Assembly (NCBI RefSeq): GCF_000750955.1
Contig: NZ_CCEJ010000006.1
Location: forward strand, 1-33,216
From: Criblamydia sequanensis CRIB-18
Lineage (GTDB): Bacteria; Chlamydiota; Chlamydiia; Chlamydiales; Criblamydiaceae
Direction: 5' to 3'
DNA length: 33,216 nt
Numbering within the stretch: position 1 is the stretch's first letter; every line of letters starts with the position of its first letter. Below the pieces are notes generated by a model that was not told the origin of the DNA, searched no databases, and saw only the letters and a list, made by a program, of their open reading frames with translations. Shown piece after piece: positions 1 to 8,522 of this stretch. The position numbers and the translations under genes are program-made.

Positions 1-473
1 ATAAAAAAAAATTTTAAATTAATAAAAAAAAAGACTAAAAATTAATTAACCCCTGATTGCTCCTAATCTCGCTTGAGGATTCATTGATCGGAAATCAACG
101 CCCTTTAAGAAGGTTAAAATGAATGTTAAGTAGATTAGACGGTTTTTTTTATAATTACACCGGAAATGAGGTGCAGAAATTAATGCAAACGTCATTAGTT
201 CGCTTAAGTGTCATTTTTTATTGCAAATCATCTTTTAGACCAAAATATTTTACAACTTCATCACAAATACAAAAAAAATTGCAATAATGGTTGATGCATA
301 ACATCCTCCCTTGTTTGGAAAGAGATAGTACGCTCACAGCCAATCATCCGCAATGAGTCATATCTTTTTCATTTTTGTCTTTCGGCAATGCCCCGGCATT
401 GCCTTCAAGCAAATCTAAAAAATCTATTGACACCTTGCGGTGCTTGGCCGTGGATTAGGTGCCATCAGGGGGC
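1..473. other. Gene-free AT-rich left end
   Basis: No open reading frame with convincing coding character is visible on either strand. The stretch is very AT-rich at its start. Near its right end it has a short GC-rich inverted repeat (384-391 with 396-403, arms GGCAATGC/GCATTGCC). That hairpin lies downstream of the leftward pabB gene, but no T-run follows it on that strand, so it is not a convincing terminator. A TTGACA-like hexamer occurs near 427, but in the rightward direction it would only read antisense into the 3' end of pabB, and I see no good -10 for it. Confidence 0.5.
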
Positions 474-1877
474 TTAAGAAATGCATTTATTTAAAATTCT
501 TATAAAAGGAGCTCCTTTATGAAAGGTTTCTTCATATTCCTCTCTTGGGTCCGAATCTATGACAATCCCTCCGCCGACACTAAGCTCTAAAATGGAATTA
601 AAATAAGTTAAGGTTCTAATGGCAATGTTAAAATCGAAATCTCCATTCTCCGCCAGATACCCGATAGACCCTGTATAAATGCCTCGCGCTCTTTTCTCTA
701 ACTTAGCGAGTTCTTGCATCGCACTGAGTTTAGGGCACCCTGTTATAGAACCGCCCGGAAAACAGGCGCGAATAAGATCGACAGCATGAAATCGAGGGCT
801 TGCTAAACTTTCAATCTCCGAAACAAGATGAAATACGTTTTGATAGGTTTCCAAGCACGCAATGCGTTTTGCTTGAACGCTTGCTTTCTCTGATACTTTT
901 GAAAGGTCATTTCTTGAAAGGTCTGTGATCATTAAAAGCTCGGAAAAGTTTTTCTCGCTTTCAAGGAGCCATTTTTTATTATATTGATCTTCCTCTTCGG
1001 AGAGCCCTCTTGGCGCCGTCCCCTTTATGGGACAGGTGGAAAGCTTGCCCTTGTCATTTTTAAGCAATCTCTCGGGTGAAAATGAAAGTATGTTTAAATG
1101 GTCAAAACGAAGATAAGCTGAAAAAGGGACAGATTGAGTTAAGGATAATCTCTCAAACAAAGCGGCCGGGGAAATCTCACCTAGGTATTGGGTTCTATGA
1201 GATAAGTTTAACTGATAGACTACCCCTTCTCTAATTAACTCCTTAATGTCCTCAATTTTTTTCGTATAGTCTTTAAGGGAATCAAAACTTTGAATGCATT
1301 TTAAAGAGGCATGGCTCTTAATTGATTCAGGGGTTTTTGTTTTCCAAAAAGAGGCTTTTAGAAGACCCTCCGAGGCTTTTAAAATGGGCGGTCCCATCTT
1401 AGCTAGAATTTTCTCATCAAAATAAAAGGAAGTTTTTTTAGTCTCGATTTCAAATTTAATAAGCGCTGCAAAACGTTTAAATTGAGCCAAGGGATAGTCT
1501 GAAAGCTTTAGGCTTAAAACATAGCCCGGCTCGCTATGAGCTCCCATTTCGTAGCTGAAGTAGCCCAGCCAATCAGGGAGGCCTAAATCACCTTCCGGAG
1601 CCCCGATAAACCCTCGTATATTATCCCATGGGTTTCCGGCTTTTATTTCTTTTTTACCAAAAAGGCTTTTGAAAACCGTTTTTCTATCCGTTACCGAAAT
1701 TTCTTCATAGGGAAAAAGGGCTAAGTATGAGGCTTTAGAAGAGCTATGGCCTTCGCCCGAAAAAAAAAGAGCTCCTTCATAGTGTTCTAGAAGCTCTACA
1801 CTACAGAGAAACTCTTTGGAATTAATTTCAAAAGACTCTAAAACTTTTGTGTATCTGGATTTATGAGGCTTTTTCAT
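474..1877 (-). CDS. pabB: Aminodeoxychorismate synthase component I (PabB)
   Basis: A 467-residue chorismate-binding enzyme, predicted to aminate chorismate to 4-amino-4-deoxychorismate, the first step of the p-aminobenzoate branch of folate synthesis in the cytoplasm. The PIKGT motif carries the lysine that separates ADC synthases from anthranilate synthases (which have PIAGT). Further family motifs are ITDLSRNDL, GGSITGCPKLSAMQ and the C-terminal GGGIVIDSDP segment. Length is close to E. coli PabB (453). The start codon lies inside yebC, overlapping it by 17 bp in another frame, with no clear ribosome-binding site, so translational coupling is likely. No pabA (glutamine amidotransferase) or pabC is visible in the window. 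Pathogenic Chlamydia are thought to make p-aminobenzoate with the unrelated protein CADD, so a canonical PabB here suggests the ancestral route. Confidence 0.85.
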   Translation of the reverse strand: MKKPHKSRYTKVLESFEINSKEFLCSVELLEHYEGALFFSGEGHSSSKASYLALFPYEEISVTDRKTVFKSLFGKKEIKAGNPWDNIRGFIGAPEGDLGLPDWLGYFSYEMGAHSEPGYVLSLKLSDYPLAQFKRFAALIKFEIETKKTSFYFDEKILAKMGPPILKASEGLLKASFWKTKTPESIKSHASLKCIQSFDSLKDYTKKIEDIKELIREGVVYQLNLSHRTQYLGEISPAALFERLSLTQSVPFSAYLRFDHLNILSFSPERLLKNDKGKLSTCPIKGTAPRGLSEEEDQYNKKWLLESEKNFSELLMITDLSRNDLSKVSEKASVQAKRIACLETYQNVFHLVSEIESLASPRFHAVDLIRACFPGGSITGCPKLSAMQELAKLEKRARGIYTGSIGYLAENGDFDFNIAIRTLTYFNSILELSVGGGIVIDSDPREEYEETFHKGAPFIRILNKCIS

Positions 1878-2598
1878 CAGTTTGTGTGTTCATATTATGA
1901 TACACGGCATCGACATCATCTAAATTTTCCAGCCATTCAATCAATCCCATATTCGCATCAAAGTTTTCATCATCACACTCAACTAAGACCTTAGGAACCA
2001 TTTCAAGGGCCGCATGATCTGCTTTAAAACCTAATTTTTCAACGGCCTCTTTGACCTGGATAAACTCTTGGGGATCAGTATAGATGATAAAAACATCTTC
2101 AGCGGCTTTAAAATCCAAGGCGCCGGCTTCAATCGCGGCATTAAAAAGCTCATTTTCGATAGCATGGTTCTTTATTATGTGAATAACCCCTCTTCTATCA
2201 AAGTTATAAGCGACAGACCCCGGGCCTGCGATAGACCCTCCCTTTTTATTGGTGGCAATACGGATATCTGAGGAAATACGGTTCTTATTATCGGTCATAA
2301 TATCGACAATTAAGCCCACCCCCCCATGGCCATAAAGCTCATAGCTCATTTCCACATAATCCGCTTGCTCTTCTGAGTTCGCTTTTTTAATATTACGATC
2401 TATGACCTCATTTGAAACATTGGCAGCCTTCGCTTTTTCAACAGCAAGCCTTAAGCGGCTATTAGACCTGACATCAGTTCCGCCCATCTTAACCGCGCTA
2501 ATTATTTCTTTGGCAGCACGTGAGATAACTTTGCCTTTCTTGGCATCTGCTCTTTCTTTACGGTGCTTAATATTTGCCCATTTACTGTGTCCGGCCAT
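1861..2598 (-). CDS. yebC: YebC/PmpR-family protein
   Basis: A 245-residue protein of the YebC/TACO1 family. The N-terminal signature MAGHSKWANIKHRK is diagnostic, and the length is normal. Members have been described as DNA-binding transcription regulators and, more recently, as factors that help ribosomes through difficult sequences; which role applies here cannot be read from sequence. The start is preceded by AGGA at a good distance. It follows the SprT-like gene by 27 bp and overlaps pabB by 17 bp, so it is probably cotranscribed with the prfB cluster. A yebC gene beside prfB also fits the gene order I recall for Chlamydia trachomatis (CT457-CT459). Confidence 0.93.
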   Translation of the reverse strand: MAGHSKWANIKHRKERADAKKGKVISRAAKEIISAVKMGGTDVRSNSRLRLAVEKAKAANVSNEVIDRNIKKANSEEQADYVEMSYELYGHGGVGLIVDIMTDNKNRISSDIRIATNKKGGSIAGPGSVAYNFDRRGVIHIIKNHAIENELFNAAIEAGALDFKAAEDVFIIYTDPQEFIQVKEAVEKLGFKADHAALEMVPKVLVECDDENFDANMGLIEWLENLDDVDAVYHNMNTQTDEKAS

Positions 2599-2625
2599 TA
2601 CTTCCTCGAAAAATAGAAGGTTTTA

Positions 2626-3297
2626 CTAATCAATAAAAAAATGATGAGAATTTATTTTAAGCCATTCTTGGGCTTTTTTGAAATCCTTGAAAGTCTTTTC
2701 CCGTTTTTTAAATTCAGGGGTATGAACATGATTTCTGCCCGATTCATCATAATAAGAGGGGCAAACGTGGTGAAGCATTTCATGATAGATGACATATTCA
2801 ATAAAATATAAGGGAATCTCCAAAGAATCTAACATTTTATGAATTTTTATTAGCTTAAGAGGTTGAAAGTAAAGACCAAAAGTAAACCTTGAGCGATTCT
2901 TTATGTACGATTTCCCATACCATGTGATCGATAAATCTAAAACGCCGCCGAAATAATAATCGTTAAGATACTCGTAGATCTCTCTTAAATCATAAACGTT
3001 CCCATCTGACACAAGCTTTGCTTTATCAAGGGTCGATGAGTAGTCAAGAGACTTTAATTTATTTTCAATATAAGCTTTAACGGTAGGCGAAACGGCGCTA
3101 TTTTCTTTTCGAATGTGGCAGGAAAGCGCATCCATGATATTTTTTGGTGCTTCTAGAAAAATCCTATGCATGGAAACTTTAGTGCAGCCGGGCTCCCACT
3201 TAACGCTCAGCATGGTGGAGCGGTTATCATTAATCTTAAGCTTTATCTTCTTTTTAGAGAGTTGTTCGATTTCTTTTTGAAAAACCGCTAAAGTCAT
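2626..3297 (-). CDS. SprT-like zinc metallopeptidase-domain protein
   Basis: A 223-residue protein with an HExxH zinc motif (HEMLH, H172, E173, H176) followed by a further histidine, H192, in HTPEFKKRE. This layout resembles the SprT/Spartan-like metallopeptidase fold. The C-terminal zinc ribbon of classical SprT is absent. The N-terminal ~95 residues are rich in charge and resemble nothing I recognise. It could act as an intracellular protease, but the substrate is unknown. It sits between a GNAT gene (82 bp upstream) and yebC (27 bp downstream), in the same direction as the prfB cluster. I do not recall an equivalent at this place in Chlamydia pathogens. Confidence 0.7.
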   Translation of the reverse strand: MTLAVFQKEIEQLSKKKIKLKINDNRSTMLSVKWEPGCTKVSMHRIFLEAPKNIMDALSCHIRKENSAVSPTVKAYIENKLKSLDYSSTLDKAKLVSDGNVYDLREIYEYLNDYYFGGVLDLSITWYGKSYIKNRSRFTFGLYFQPLKLIKIHKMLDSLEIPLYFIEYVIYHEMLHHVCPSYYDESGRNHVHTPEFKKREKTFKDFKKAQEWLKINSHHFFID

Positions 3298-3379
3298 GAG
3301 TCAAAACCTATTAGGAGATATTCAATGGTTGCTATTGTAATTTGATTATGTGATTGGATTTTTAAAAATTGCCGTTCTT

Positions 3380-3931
3380 TTAACTTTTTATTTCCGTATC
3401 TTTAGGTCTTATTCTTTTTTCCATAAAAGTTCTTCCCGTATACGTGTGATTCAACTCTTTGATCCATTCAGTTTGACAGCCGAACTCTACGAAGCCAAAA
3501 CGTTTGTAAAGGCGAATAGCCGGGTTTTCTTGATAGACTTGCAAATGGAGAAGTTCAATTTTAAATTTATCTCTAGCTAAATGAATCAGGTTATTAAGCA
3601 GTTCACTGCCGACTTTTTTCCCTCGGTAGTTGGGAGCCACTATGATCCCAAATTCACATTGATGCGCAAGTTTTCGATAAGGCTGTAAATAAAGAGTTGT
3701 TAAACCAACAGGTTTTCCTTCATGGGTCGCTGTTAAACTGGCTCTATAACGATAAAATGCAATCCATCGATTCACCGCATCTTCAACCTCAAGCTCGTCC
3801 GCCATTGGGAACCATCTTCCGACATCTTTATCCATGAGCCACTCTTTAAGATAGGGTCCGTCTTGCAATTCGGTGTATCGTATCTCGATGTTTAGCGGGG
3901 ATCGAAATGAATCTTCCTCTTTTTGAGTCAT
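3380..3931 (-). CDS. GNAT-family N-acetyltransferase
   Basis: A 183-residue acetyltransferase of the GNAT superfamily. The acetyl-CoA-binding motif A is clear (GIIVAPNYRGKKVGSELL), followed by the motif B region YQENPAIRLYKRFGF typical of RimI/RimJ/YhhY-like enzymes. The substrate (ribosomal protein N-terminus, amino acid or small molecule) cannot be told from sequence. The ATG overlaps the prfB stop by four bases (ATGA), which implies translational coupling to release factor 2. The coupling and the conserved neighbourhood make a translation-related target plausible, but that is inference. Confidence 0.8.
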   Translation of the reverse strand: MTQKEEDSFRSPLNIEIRYTELQDGPYLKEWLMDKDVGRWFPMADELEVEDAVNRWIAFYRYRASLTATHEGKPVGLTTLYLQPYRKLAHQCEFGIIVAPNYRGKKVGSELLNNLIHLARDKFKIELLHLQVYQENPAIRLYKRFGFVEFGCQTEWIKELNHTYTGRTFMEKRIRPKDTEIKS

Positions 3932-5029
3932 AATTGACCAAATTCCTTTAAGTATGCGTTTACAAAACCATCGAGATCTCCATCCATCACAGCCTGGATG
4001 TTTCCCACTTCGTATTTGGTTCTTGTATCTTTAACAAGAGTATAGGGTTGAAAAACATAATTGCGTATCTGGCTTCCCCAAGCAATTTCTTTTTTTTCCC
4101 CACCAAGGGTTTTCAATTTACTTTCGCGGGCTTCAACTTCAAGTTCGTATAATTTTGAGCGAAGCATTTTAAAACAAGTCTCTTTGTTCTGCAACTGGCT
4201 TCTTTGCGATTGGCTTGCAACCACAATTCCTGTCGGCAAGTGAGTGATTCTCACCGCAGAGTCTGTTTTATTAACATGCTGTCCGCCAGCCCCTGAGGAT
4301 CGATAAGTATCAACCCTTATGTCATCCGGCAATATCTCTATTTCAATATCATCATCAATCTCGGGCGATACATCAACCGAGGCAAAGCTTGTATGCCGCT
4401 TTGCATTGCTATCAAAAGGAGAGATTCGAACTAATCTATGCACGCCTTTTTCAGCTTTTGCATAACCGAACGCATAATTACCTTTAAACTTCAAAGTGAT
4501 GCTTTTAATACCTGCAACATCGCCATCTTCGCAATCTATAACTTCAACTTCCCACTTTCTTTTAGCAGCCCACCGTTGATACATTCTGGAAAGCATTAAT
4601 GCCCAATCGCAAGATTCCGTACCGCCGGCTCCCGCATTAATCGAAAGGTAGCAATTTTTATTATCGAGTTCGCCCGAAAGCATCCTTTTTAATTCGAGCT
4701 CCTCCATATCTTTTTCGATGAGCTCAATTTCCTGGAGAAGTTCTTTTATCAATGAAGGGTCGTTAATTCCATAAGCCTCAGGCAATAACTCGGTTACATC
4801 ATCAATTCGCTCGGCTAACCTATCCGCCGGATCCGTCCAGGATTTAAGCGCATTTGACTCAGCGATTGTTTTTTTTGCAGATTCCGGGTCTTCCCAAAAT
4901 TTAGGCTCCGACATTTTAGCATCTAATAGGACCGATTGGCTTTTTTTGTTAGCCAGGTCAAAGATACCTCCACATATGCTCAAGGCGTTGTTTTAATTCT
5001 TTCATCTTAGCTAAGTCGTCGCCCAACAT
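3928..5029 (-). CDS. prfB: Peptide chain release factor 2, programmed +1 frameshift
   Basis: Release factor 2, which reads UGA and UAA stops and hydrolyses peptidyl-tRNA. The gene starts at 5029 with ATG (AAGGA upstream) and runs 23 codons to an in-frame TGA at 4960-4958. Slippage by +1 at CTT-T-GAC (skipping T4960) joins it to the 3928 frame, giving 366 residues (E. coli 365). The joined sequence reads RYLDLANKK across the site. An SD-like GGAGG lies one codon before CTT, as in E. coli prfB. Catalytic GGQ is at about 248-250 and the stop-recognition SPF motif at about 203-205. A reading that starts at 4983 would lose the true N-terminus. It is the first gene of a leftward cluster; the next gene overlaps by ATGA. 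Confidence 0.96.
4957..4971 (-). promoter_or_regulatory. RF2 autoregulatory +1 frameshift site
   Basis: On the minus strand the bases read GGAGG-TAT-CTT-TGA-C: an internal Shine-Dalgarno-like element, one spacer codon, the slippery CTT, the UGA stop and the C that weakens termination. When RF2 is scarce, ribosomes pause at UGA, shift +1 and complete RF2. This is the classical mechanism known from E. coli and most bacteria; spacing and key bases match. Confidence 0.95.
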
Positions 5030-5074
5030 GCGGTTTTTTCCTTTTTTCAATATTCATTTGAGTTAATTCCCTTA

Positions 5075-5103
5075 AGTTTATCATTTCCTATAAATCCAAT
5101 CAA
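5075..5103 (-). promoter_or_regulatory. Candidate promoter for the prfB cluster
   Basis: On the minus strand TTGATT (5103-5098) and TAAACT (5080-5075) are separated by 17 bp, each matching the sigma-70/sigma-66 consensus in four of six positions. It lies about 45 bp upstream of the prfB ATG. The call rests on pattern only. Confidence 0.4.
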
Positions 5104-5208
5104 ACAATTGATTCACCGTTATCCCTAAATCGCTTTCTATGAACAAAATCCCCTTTCAGACAAGTAAATGTTTTTTTAATTTTATTAAAAAAAAAGCAAA
5201 AATACCCT

Positions 5209-5694
5209 ATGAAAAGTTTTAAGTTTCTAAAAAGATGGATTCCTGATAAAAACTATTCTCAATATTGTTTTCCTTTAAGGGATTGTATGACGCCTGAAAA
5301 TTACGGCATTCAAGGCCCCGGATTCCTAGAGTCCTTATCATTGAAAGCTAGCGCTTTAAAAAATAATCTTATTGAGGGGATTTGCTGGCTTGGAAGAAAA
5401 GTAAAGCACCTATTTACAGATATTCTTTTTCCCTTTATTCAATCCCTTTGGAATAAATTTACAACAAAAGCACAAGATATGCTAGAAGCTATTAACTCAC
5501 CGCTTGGGATCGGCGTCATCGCGTTCGCAGGCTTCATTCTCTCCGGGTCTTATCTTTTCAGTATCAGTATCTCCGATAGTTTCCATGATGCTAAATTTTT
5601 CTTAATTCGGCTTTCACTTAGGGTTCTTGCAGCTGCTTGCTTTATAATTGCGGGAGCTGCCGTTACAGCCGGGGCGATACTTACACTTGCTTGA
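5209..5694 (+). CDS. Small two-helix membrane protein, unknown function
   Basis: A 161-residue protein that I do not recognise. Residues 1-95 are polar and basic. The C-terminal part has two hydrophobic segments, about 100-120 and 133-160, separated by a short loop, and the second is rich in Ala and Gly. A paired hydrophobic hairpin is the hallmark of chlamydial inclusion-membrane (Inc) proteins, but here it lies at the C-terminus and no secretion signal can be verified, so this is only a possibility. There is no strong ribosome-binding site; the upstream region is A-rich. It lies divergent from prfB and overlaps the 3' end of the following leftward gene by 14 bp. Confidence 0.6.
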   Translation: MKSFKFLKRWIPDKNYSQYCFPLRDCMTPENYGIQGPGFLESLSLKASALKNNLIEGICWLGRKVKHLFTDILFPFIQSLWNKFTTKAQDMLEAINSPLGIGVIAFAGFILSGSYLFSISISDSFHDAKFFLIRLSLRVLAAACFIIAGAAVTAGAILTLA

Positions 5695-7801
5695 TAGCTA
5701 TTCTATTATCTTCAAGAAAATGATAGCAATAACTCCAAGAAGGTCTATCTATTTTTTCTTTTAAAAATTTAATTTTACCGCCTTCCTCAAAAGCAGTCAC
5801 CTTATAACCCTCGGGAATTTCGATGACTTGATCCCCTTTAAAGACGACATTTTTTGCTTGAAATTCTGAAAAGCCATTTAAAATAATTTTCACACTCTCT
5901 TCCCTTTTAAAATTCCCTGCAGGGTAACCAATTGGACTTTCGAGCTTTAAGCCTTTATTGATGACGCTGACATTCTCAAGTCTTACTCGGGCAGCTTTTT
6001 CGCTAAATCTACTTTCAGCCCTTTTCCCAAAAGGGGATTTTGCATCGACGACTAAACTTCCTTCCAATGTCAAATCCCTAATAAAAATTTCAGAAATTTC
6101 AAGGATAAGCTCCGACTTTTTATAAATTTTACCCTTTTGAATTTTCTGACAGATAATATCATACAAAGGTCCAAGTCCAGGATGATAGAGAAAAATAAAG
6201 GAAGGCCCTTCTTCTAAAAATTTTTTCTCATCCGGCTGATTTGGAACTTCAAAGCCGCAAAAATTTGAAAGCAGGTCTTCAGCATTGTAAAGAAGGTCAA
6301 GAAAACAACCTTCTCTTGTTTCGAAAAGCTTCTTCGTTTTTTCAAAGTTATTTTTGGTAACAGAAATGGTTTTTCTTCGAATATTTTTAGTGAGATAAGT
6401 TTTTAAATGGGCCTGTTCATCCTCTGTGATAGGGTCTAGGGAATGGTCCTGAATGGAGTCGGCAATATTTTGCATCGTGGACTCAAGTCTGCCAACTTTT
6501 ATTGTTGCCCCTTCTTTAACCTCCATCAATGTTTTCATATTCAACAACATCCCGGGAATCGGATCGATTTTAACAGCATTTTTTACCGTTTGCAAATCTG
6601 CAAAGAGGATATTGGTGTTTGCGGGATAAGCAGAGTAAAGACTCCCCTCTTCTTCCGGCACATCTTCAATGTTTTGCTTGTCAAACTCGGTATACTCGAC
6701 ATTCGTGATAGAATAGGAATACCCATTCTCATTTTTTTGCTCTCGAAGGACATTCATGCCTTCACAGGAGCCAACTACCCTGGGACAGGAAGCAAACCCA
6801 AAAAGCTTATTTTCAAGCAAGCCTGCTCCTGTAAATCCAAGAATTCCATGATCGATCGCGGCCATAGGATTATTGATTTGTCGAATGATGGCAGACTTAA
6901 TTCCCTTTTTTTCAAGCCATTCAAAAGCCCCGTTCATCAAAGCGCCTTTCCAAATAGCCCCATGTCCTCCAGGCTTAAGCACTAATTCAAAATTATCTTT
7001 GAAAACCCAATCCCCATTTTCATCAACCACCGGCACTAAAGGTTGATTGAAAAGAAAAAAATCGTCTTTATTTCTTCCGAACCAATCATTTTTTTCAAAC
7101 AGTTCTGTTATATATTGATGATTATTTTTTTCATTGGAGGTCATGAGTACAACAGGGGTTGTTACAAGACTATTATCAAGCTTAAAAAGAAGGTATTCTC
7201 TAGCTTCTAAATCCCTGAATAAAGTCTCTAAAATGCTCCTTCCAAGAAAGGGGAGAAGGGCGGCCGGCAAGGGTTCATCGGTTTTAGGGTTTCTTAAGTC
7301 AAGCCGATCGCCGGCTCCCCCAACAGCATAAAATTCGGAAATTTCTTTAGCGCTTTCCAAGCTTTTTCGAATGGCTTTATGAGTAAAAGCATTTTTTTCC
7401 GAGATGTCTTTTCCAATCGGTTTTCTGAAATTAACTGCAGATGTTTTTTTTTCATGCAAAAGATTTGTAAGTGTTGCTTGATAGCCGACTATTCCTCCTA
7501 TTGAATCATAAAACCGTTCAACAGGAATGAGTTGATGTGTAAAAGATCTTAAATTTTCAAAAACATCAGGCTTCCATTTGAGACTATCAAACATTTTTTT
7601 TTGGCCGATAGCTACAATACTTAATAAAACAAGTGTGCATTCTTCGTTTAAGTTTTGTAGATAAGTTTGAACCAAGCCTTTTTCTTTCAGAAATTGTATG
7701 ACCTCTTCTTGACCTTGAAGGACTTCCAGTTTTTCGTGCAAATCAAAAGCAGTCTTTAGTTTGTTAGCCAGCACGGACAGCTGATTTTTTTTTTCAGTCA
7801 T
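5681..7801 (-). CDS. UGP3-like nucleotide-sugar pyrophosphorylase
   Basis: A 706-residue protein of the UDP-sugar pyrophosphorylase superfamily. Residues 158-203 contain a nucleotide-binding signature (AVGGAGDRLDLRNP, followed by LPAALLPFLGRSILE and RDLEAREYL). Residues 276-286 hold LKPGGHGAIWK, and INNPMAAIDHGILGF follows. This arrangement, including a long N-terminal extension, resembles the plant plastid enzyme UGP3, which makes UDP-glucose for sulfolipid synthesis, more than bacterial GalU or eukaryotic cytosolic UGPase. The C-terminal ~100 residues look like a left-handed helix or beta tail, as in this superfamily. The predicted reaction is UTP (or another NTP) plus sugar-1-phosphate to NDP-sugar plus pyrophosphate; the true sugar is unknown. 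AGGA precedes the ATG. It appears to be a single gene, convergent with the small membrane-protein gene. Confidence 0.65.
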   Translation of the reverse strand: MTEKKNQLSVLANKLKTAFDLHEKLEVLQGQEEVIQFLKEKGLVQTYLQNLNEECTLVLLSIVAIGQKKMFDSLKWKPDVFENLRSFTHQLIPVERFYDSIGGIVGYQATLTNLLHEKKTSAVNFRKPIGKDISEKNAFTHKAIRKSLESAKEISEFYAVGGAGDRLDLRNPKTDEPLPAALLPFLGRSILETLFRDLEAREYLLFKLDNSLVTTPVVLMTSNEKNNHQYITELFEKNDWFGRNKDDFFLFNQPLVPVVDENGDWVFKDNFELVLKPGGHGAIWKGALMNGAFEWLEKKGIKSAIIRQINNPMAAIDHGILGFTGAGLLENKLFGFASCPRVVGSCEGMNVLREQKNENGYSYSITNVEYTEFDKQNIEDVPEEEGSLYSAYPANTNILFADLQTVKNAVKIDPIPGMLLNMKTLMEVKEGATIKVGRLESTMQNIADSIQDHSLDPITEDEQAHLKTYLTKNIRRKTISVTKNNFEKTKKLFETREGCFLDLLYNAEDLLSNFCGFEVPNQPDEKKFLEEGPSFIFLYHPGLGPLYDIICQKIQKGKIYKKSELILEISEIFIRDLTLEGSLVVDAKSPFGKRAESRFSEKAARVRLENVSVINKGLKLESPIGYPAGNFKREESVKIILNGFSEFQAKNVVFKGDQVIEIPEGYKVTAFEEGGKIKFLKEKIDRPSWSYCYHFLEDNRIAIKQV

Positions 7802-8006
7802 TCCTATCCTATTAAAAAAAGTATTAACAATGAAATTAGGTTGATTATCTAGAAATTAATCTTTTTAAATCAAACAAACAATTAATGGATTGGCAAGAGT
7901 ACTATCAAAAACACATTCTTACAAATTTGAAAAGCAAATTTACTTCAAATTCAACCCTTTTTTTTGGACTTTTAATAATAACTAATAGCGCAGTGCATAA
8001 ATTCTT

Positions 8007-8035
8007 TTGACTATAAATTGCTAGGGAAGATAAAA
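8007..8035 (+). promoter_or_regulatory. Candidate promoter for the SWIB gene
   Basis: TTGACT at 8007-8012 is followed after 17 bp by ATAAAA at 8030-8035. The -35 match is good and the -10 is weak. It would give a leader of about 60 bases before the strong ribosome-binding site at 8092-8098. Confidence 0.3.
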
Positions 8036-8104
8036 GAATTCCCTAGACAGATACAACTGTTCGGTAGAAGATTATTATCGACAAACAACAAGAAGGAGAT
8101 TGCA

Positions 8105-8392
8105 ATGGCAGCCAATACCACCACTAAGAAAAAACCATCTGCTTTCATGAAGCCCGTCCAAGTCAGCGAAGCCTTGGCAGAAATCGTCGGAAAAGGCCCT
8201 ATGGCCCGTACTGAAGTAACAAAAAAACTTTGGGATTACATTAAAAAGAACAAATTGCAAGACCCAAAAAATAAAAGAAATATTAATCCAGACGCTAAAC
8301 TTGCAAAAGTTTTCGGCTCCTCTGCTTCAATTGACATGTTCAAAATGACAAGCAAAGTTTCCAAACATTTGAAAGAAGCTGAAGCTCGCTAG
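8105..8392 (+). CDS. SWIB/MDM2-domain protein
   Basis: A 95-residue basic protein consisting of a short Lys-rich N-terminus and a SWIB domain (LAEIVGKGPMARTEVTKKLW, then the YIKKNKLQDPKNKR segment, then MFKMTSKVSKHL at the end). The open frame extends up to 8018, but the ATG at 8105 is chosen because AGAAGGAG sits just upstream and the domain begins right after it. SWIB proteins are widespread in eukaryotic chromatin complexes and in Chlamydiae, where the C. trachomatis counterpart is CT460 by my recollection; a chromatin or nucleoid role is suspected. The gene is transcribed alone, with its own terminator 8 bp downstream. Confidence 0.92.
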   Translation: MAANTTTKKKPSAFMKPVQVSEALAEIVGKGPMARTEVTKKLWDYIKKNKLQDPKNKRNINPDAKLAKVFGSSASIDMFKMTSKVSKHLKEAEAR

Positions 8393-8399
8393 AGCTTTT

Positions 8400-8447
8400 A
8401 AGACGCCTTAGCAAATATTTTTTTTATGCAAAGGCGTCTTTCTTTTT
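8400..8447 (+). terminator. Rho-independent terminator after the SWIB gene
   Basis: Perfect 10-bp arms AAGACGCCTT (8400-8409) and AAGGCGTCTT (8431-8440), followed by TCTTTTT. It starts 8 bases after the stop codon, so the SWIB gene is probably a separate transcript from the genes that follow. Confidence 0.85.
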
Positions 8448-8522
8448 CCCTTGAAAATCAAAAACCTTCTCTGCCATTCTTGATCCGGTTCCATAAATTA
8501 TTTACCGTAAATTTTTAGGTTT

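Noticed and set aside
384-403. GC-rich hairpin downstream of pabB as a terminator
   Set aside because: No T-run follows it on the minus strand; the stem is only 8 bp.
6443-6985. A 180-codon plus-strand open frame inside the pyrophosphorylase gene
   Set aside because: It is antisense to a well-supported gene and has no recognisable motifs or ribosome-binding site.
8018-8104. N-terminal extension of the SWIB protein from the ATG at 8018
   Set aside because: No ribosome-binding site at 8018, while AGAAGGAG sits directly before the ATG at 8105, where the usual family N-terminus begins.
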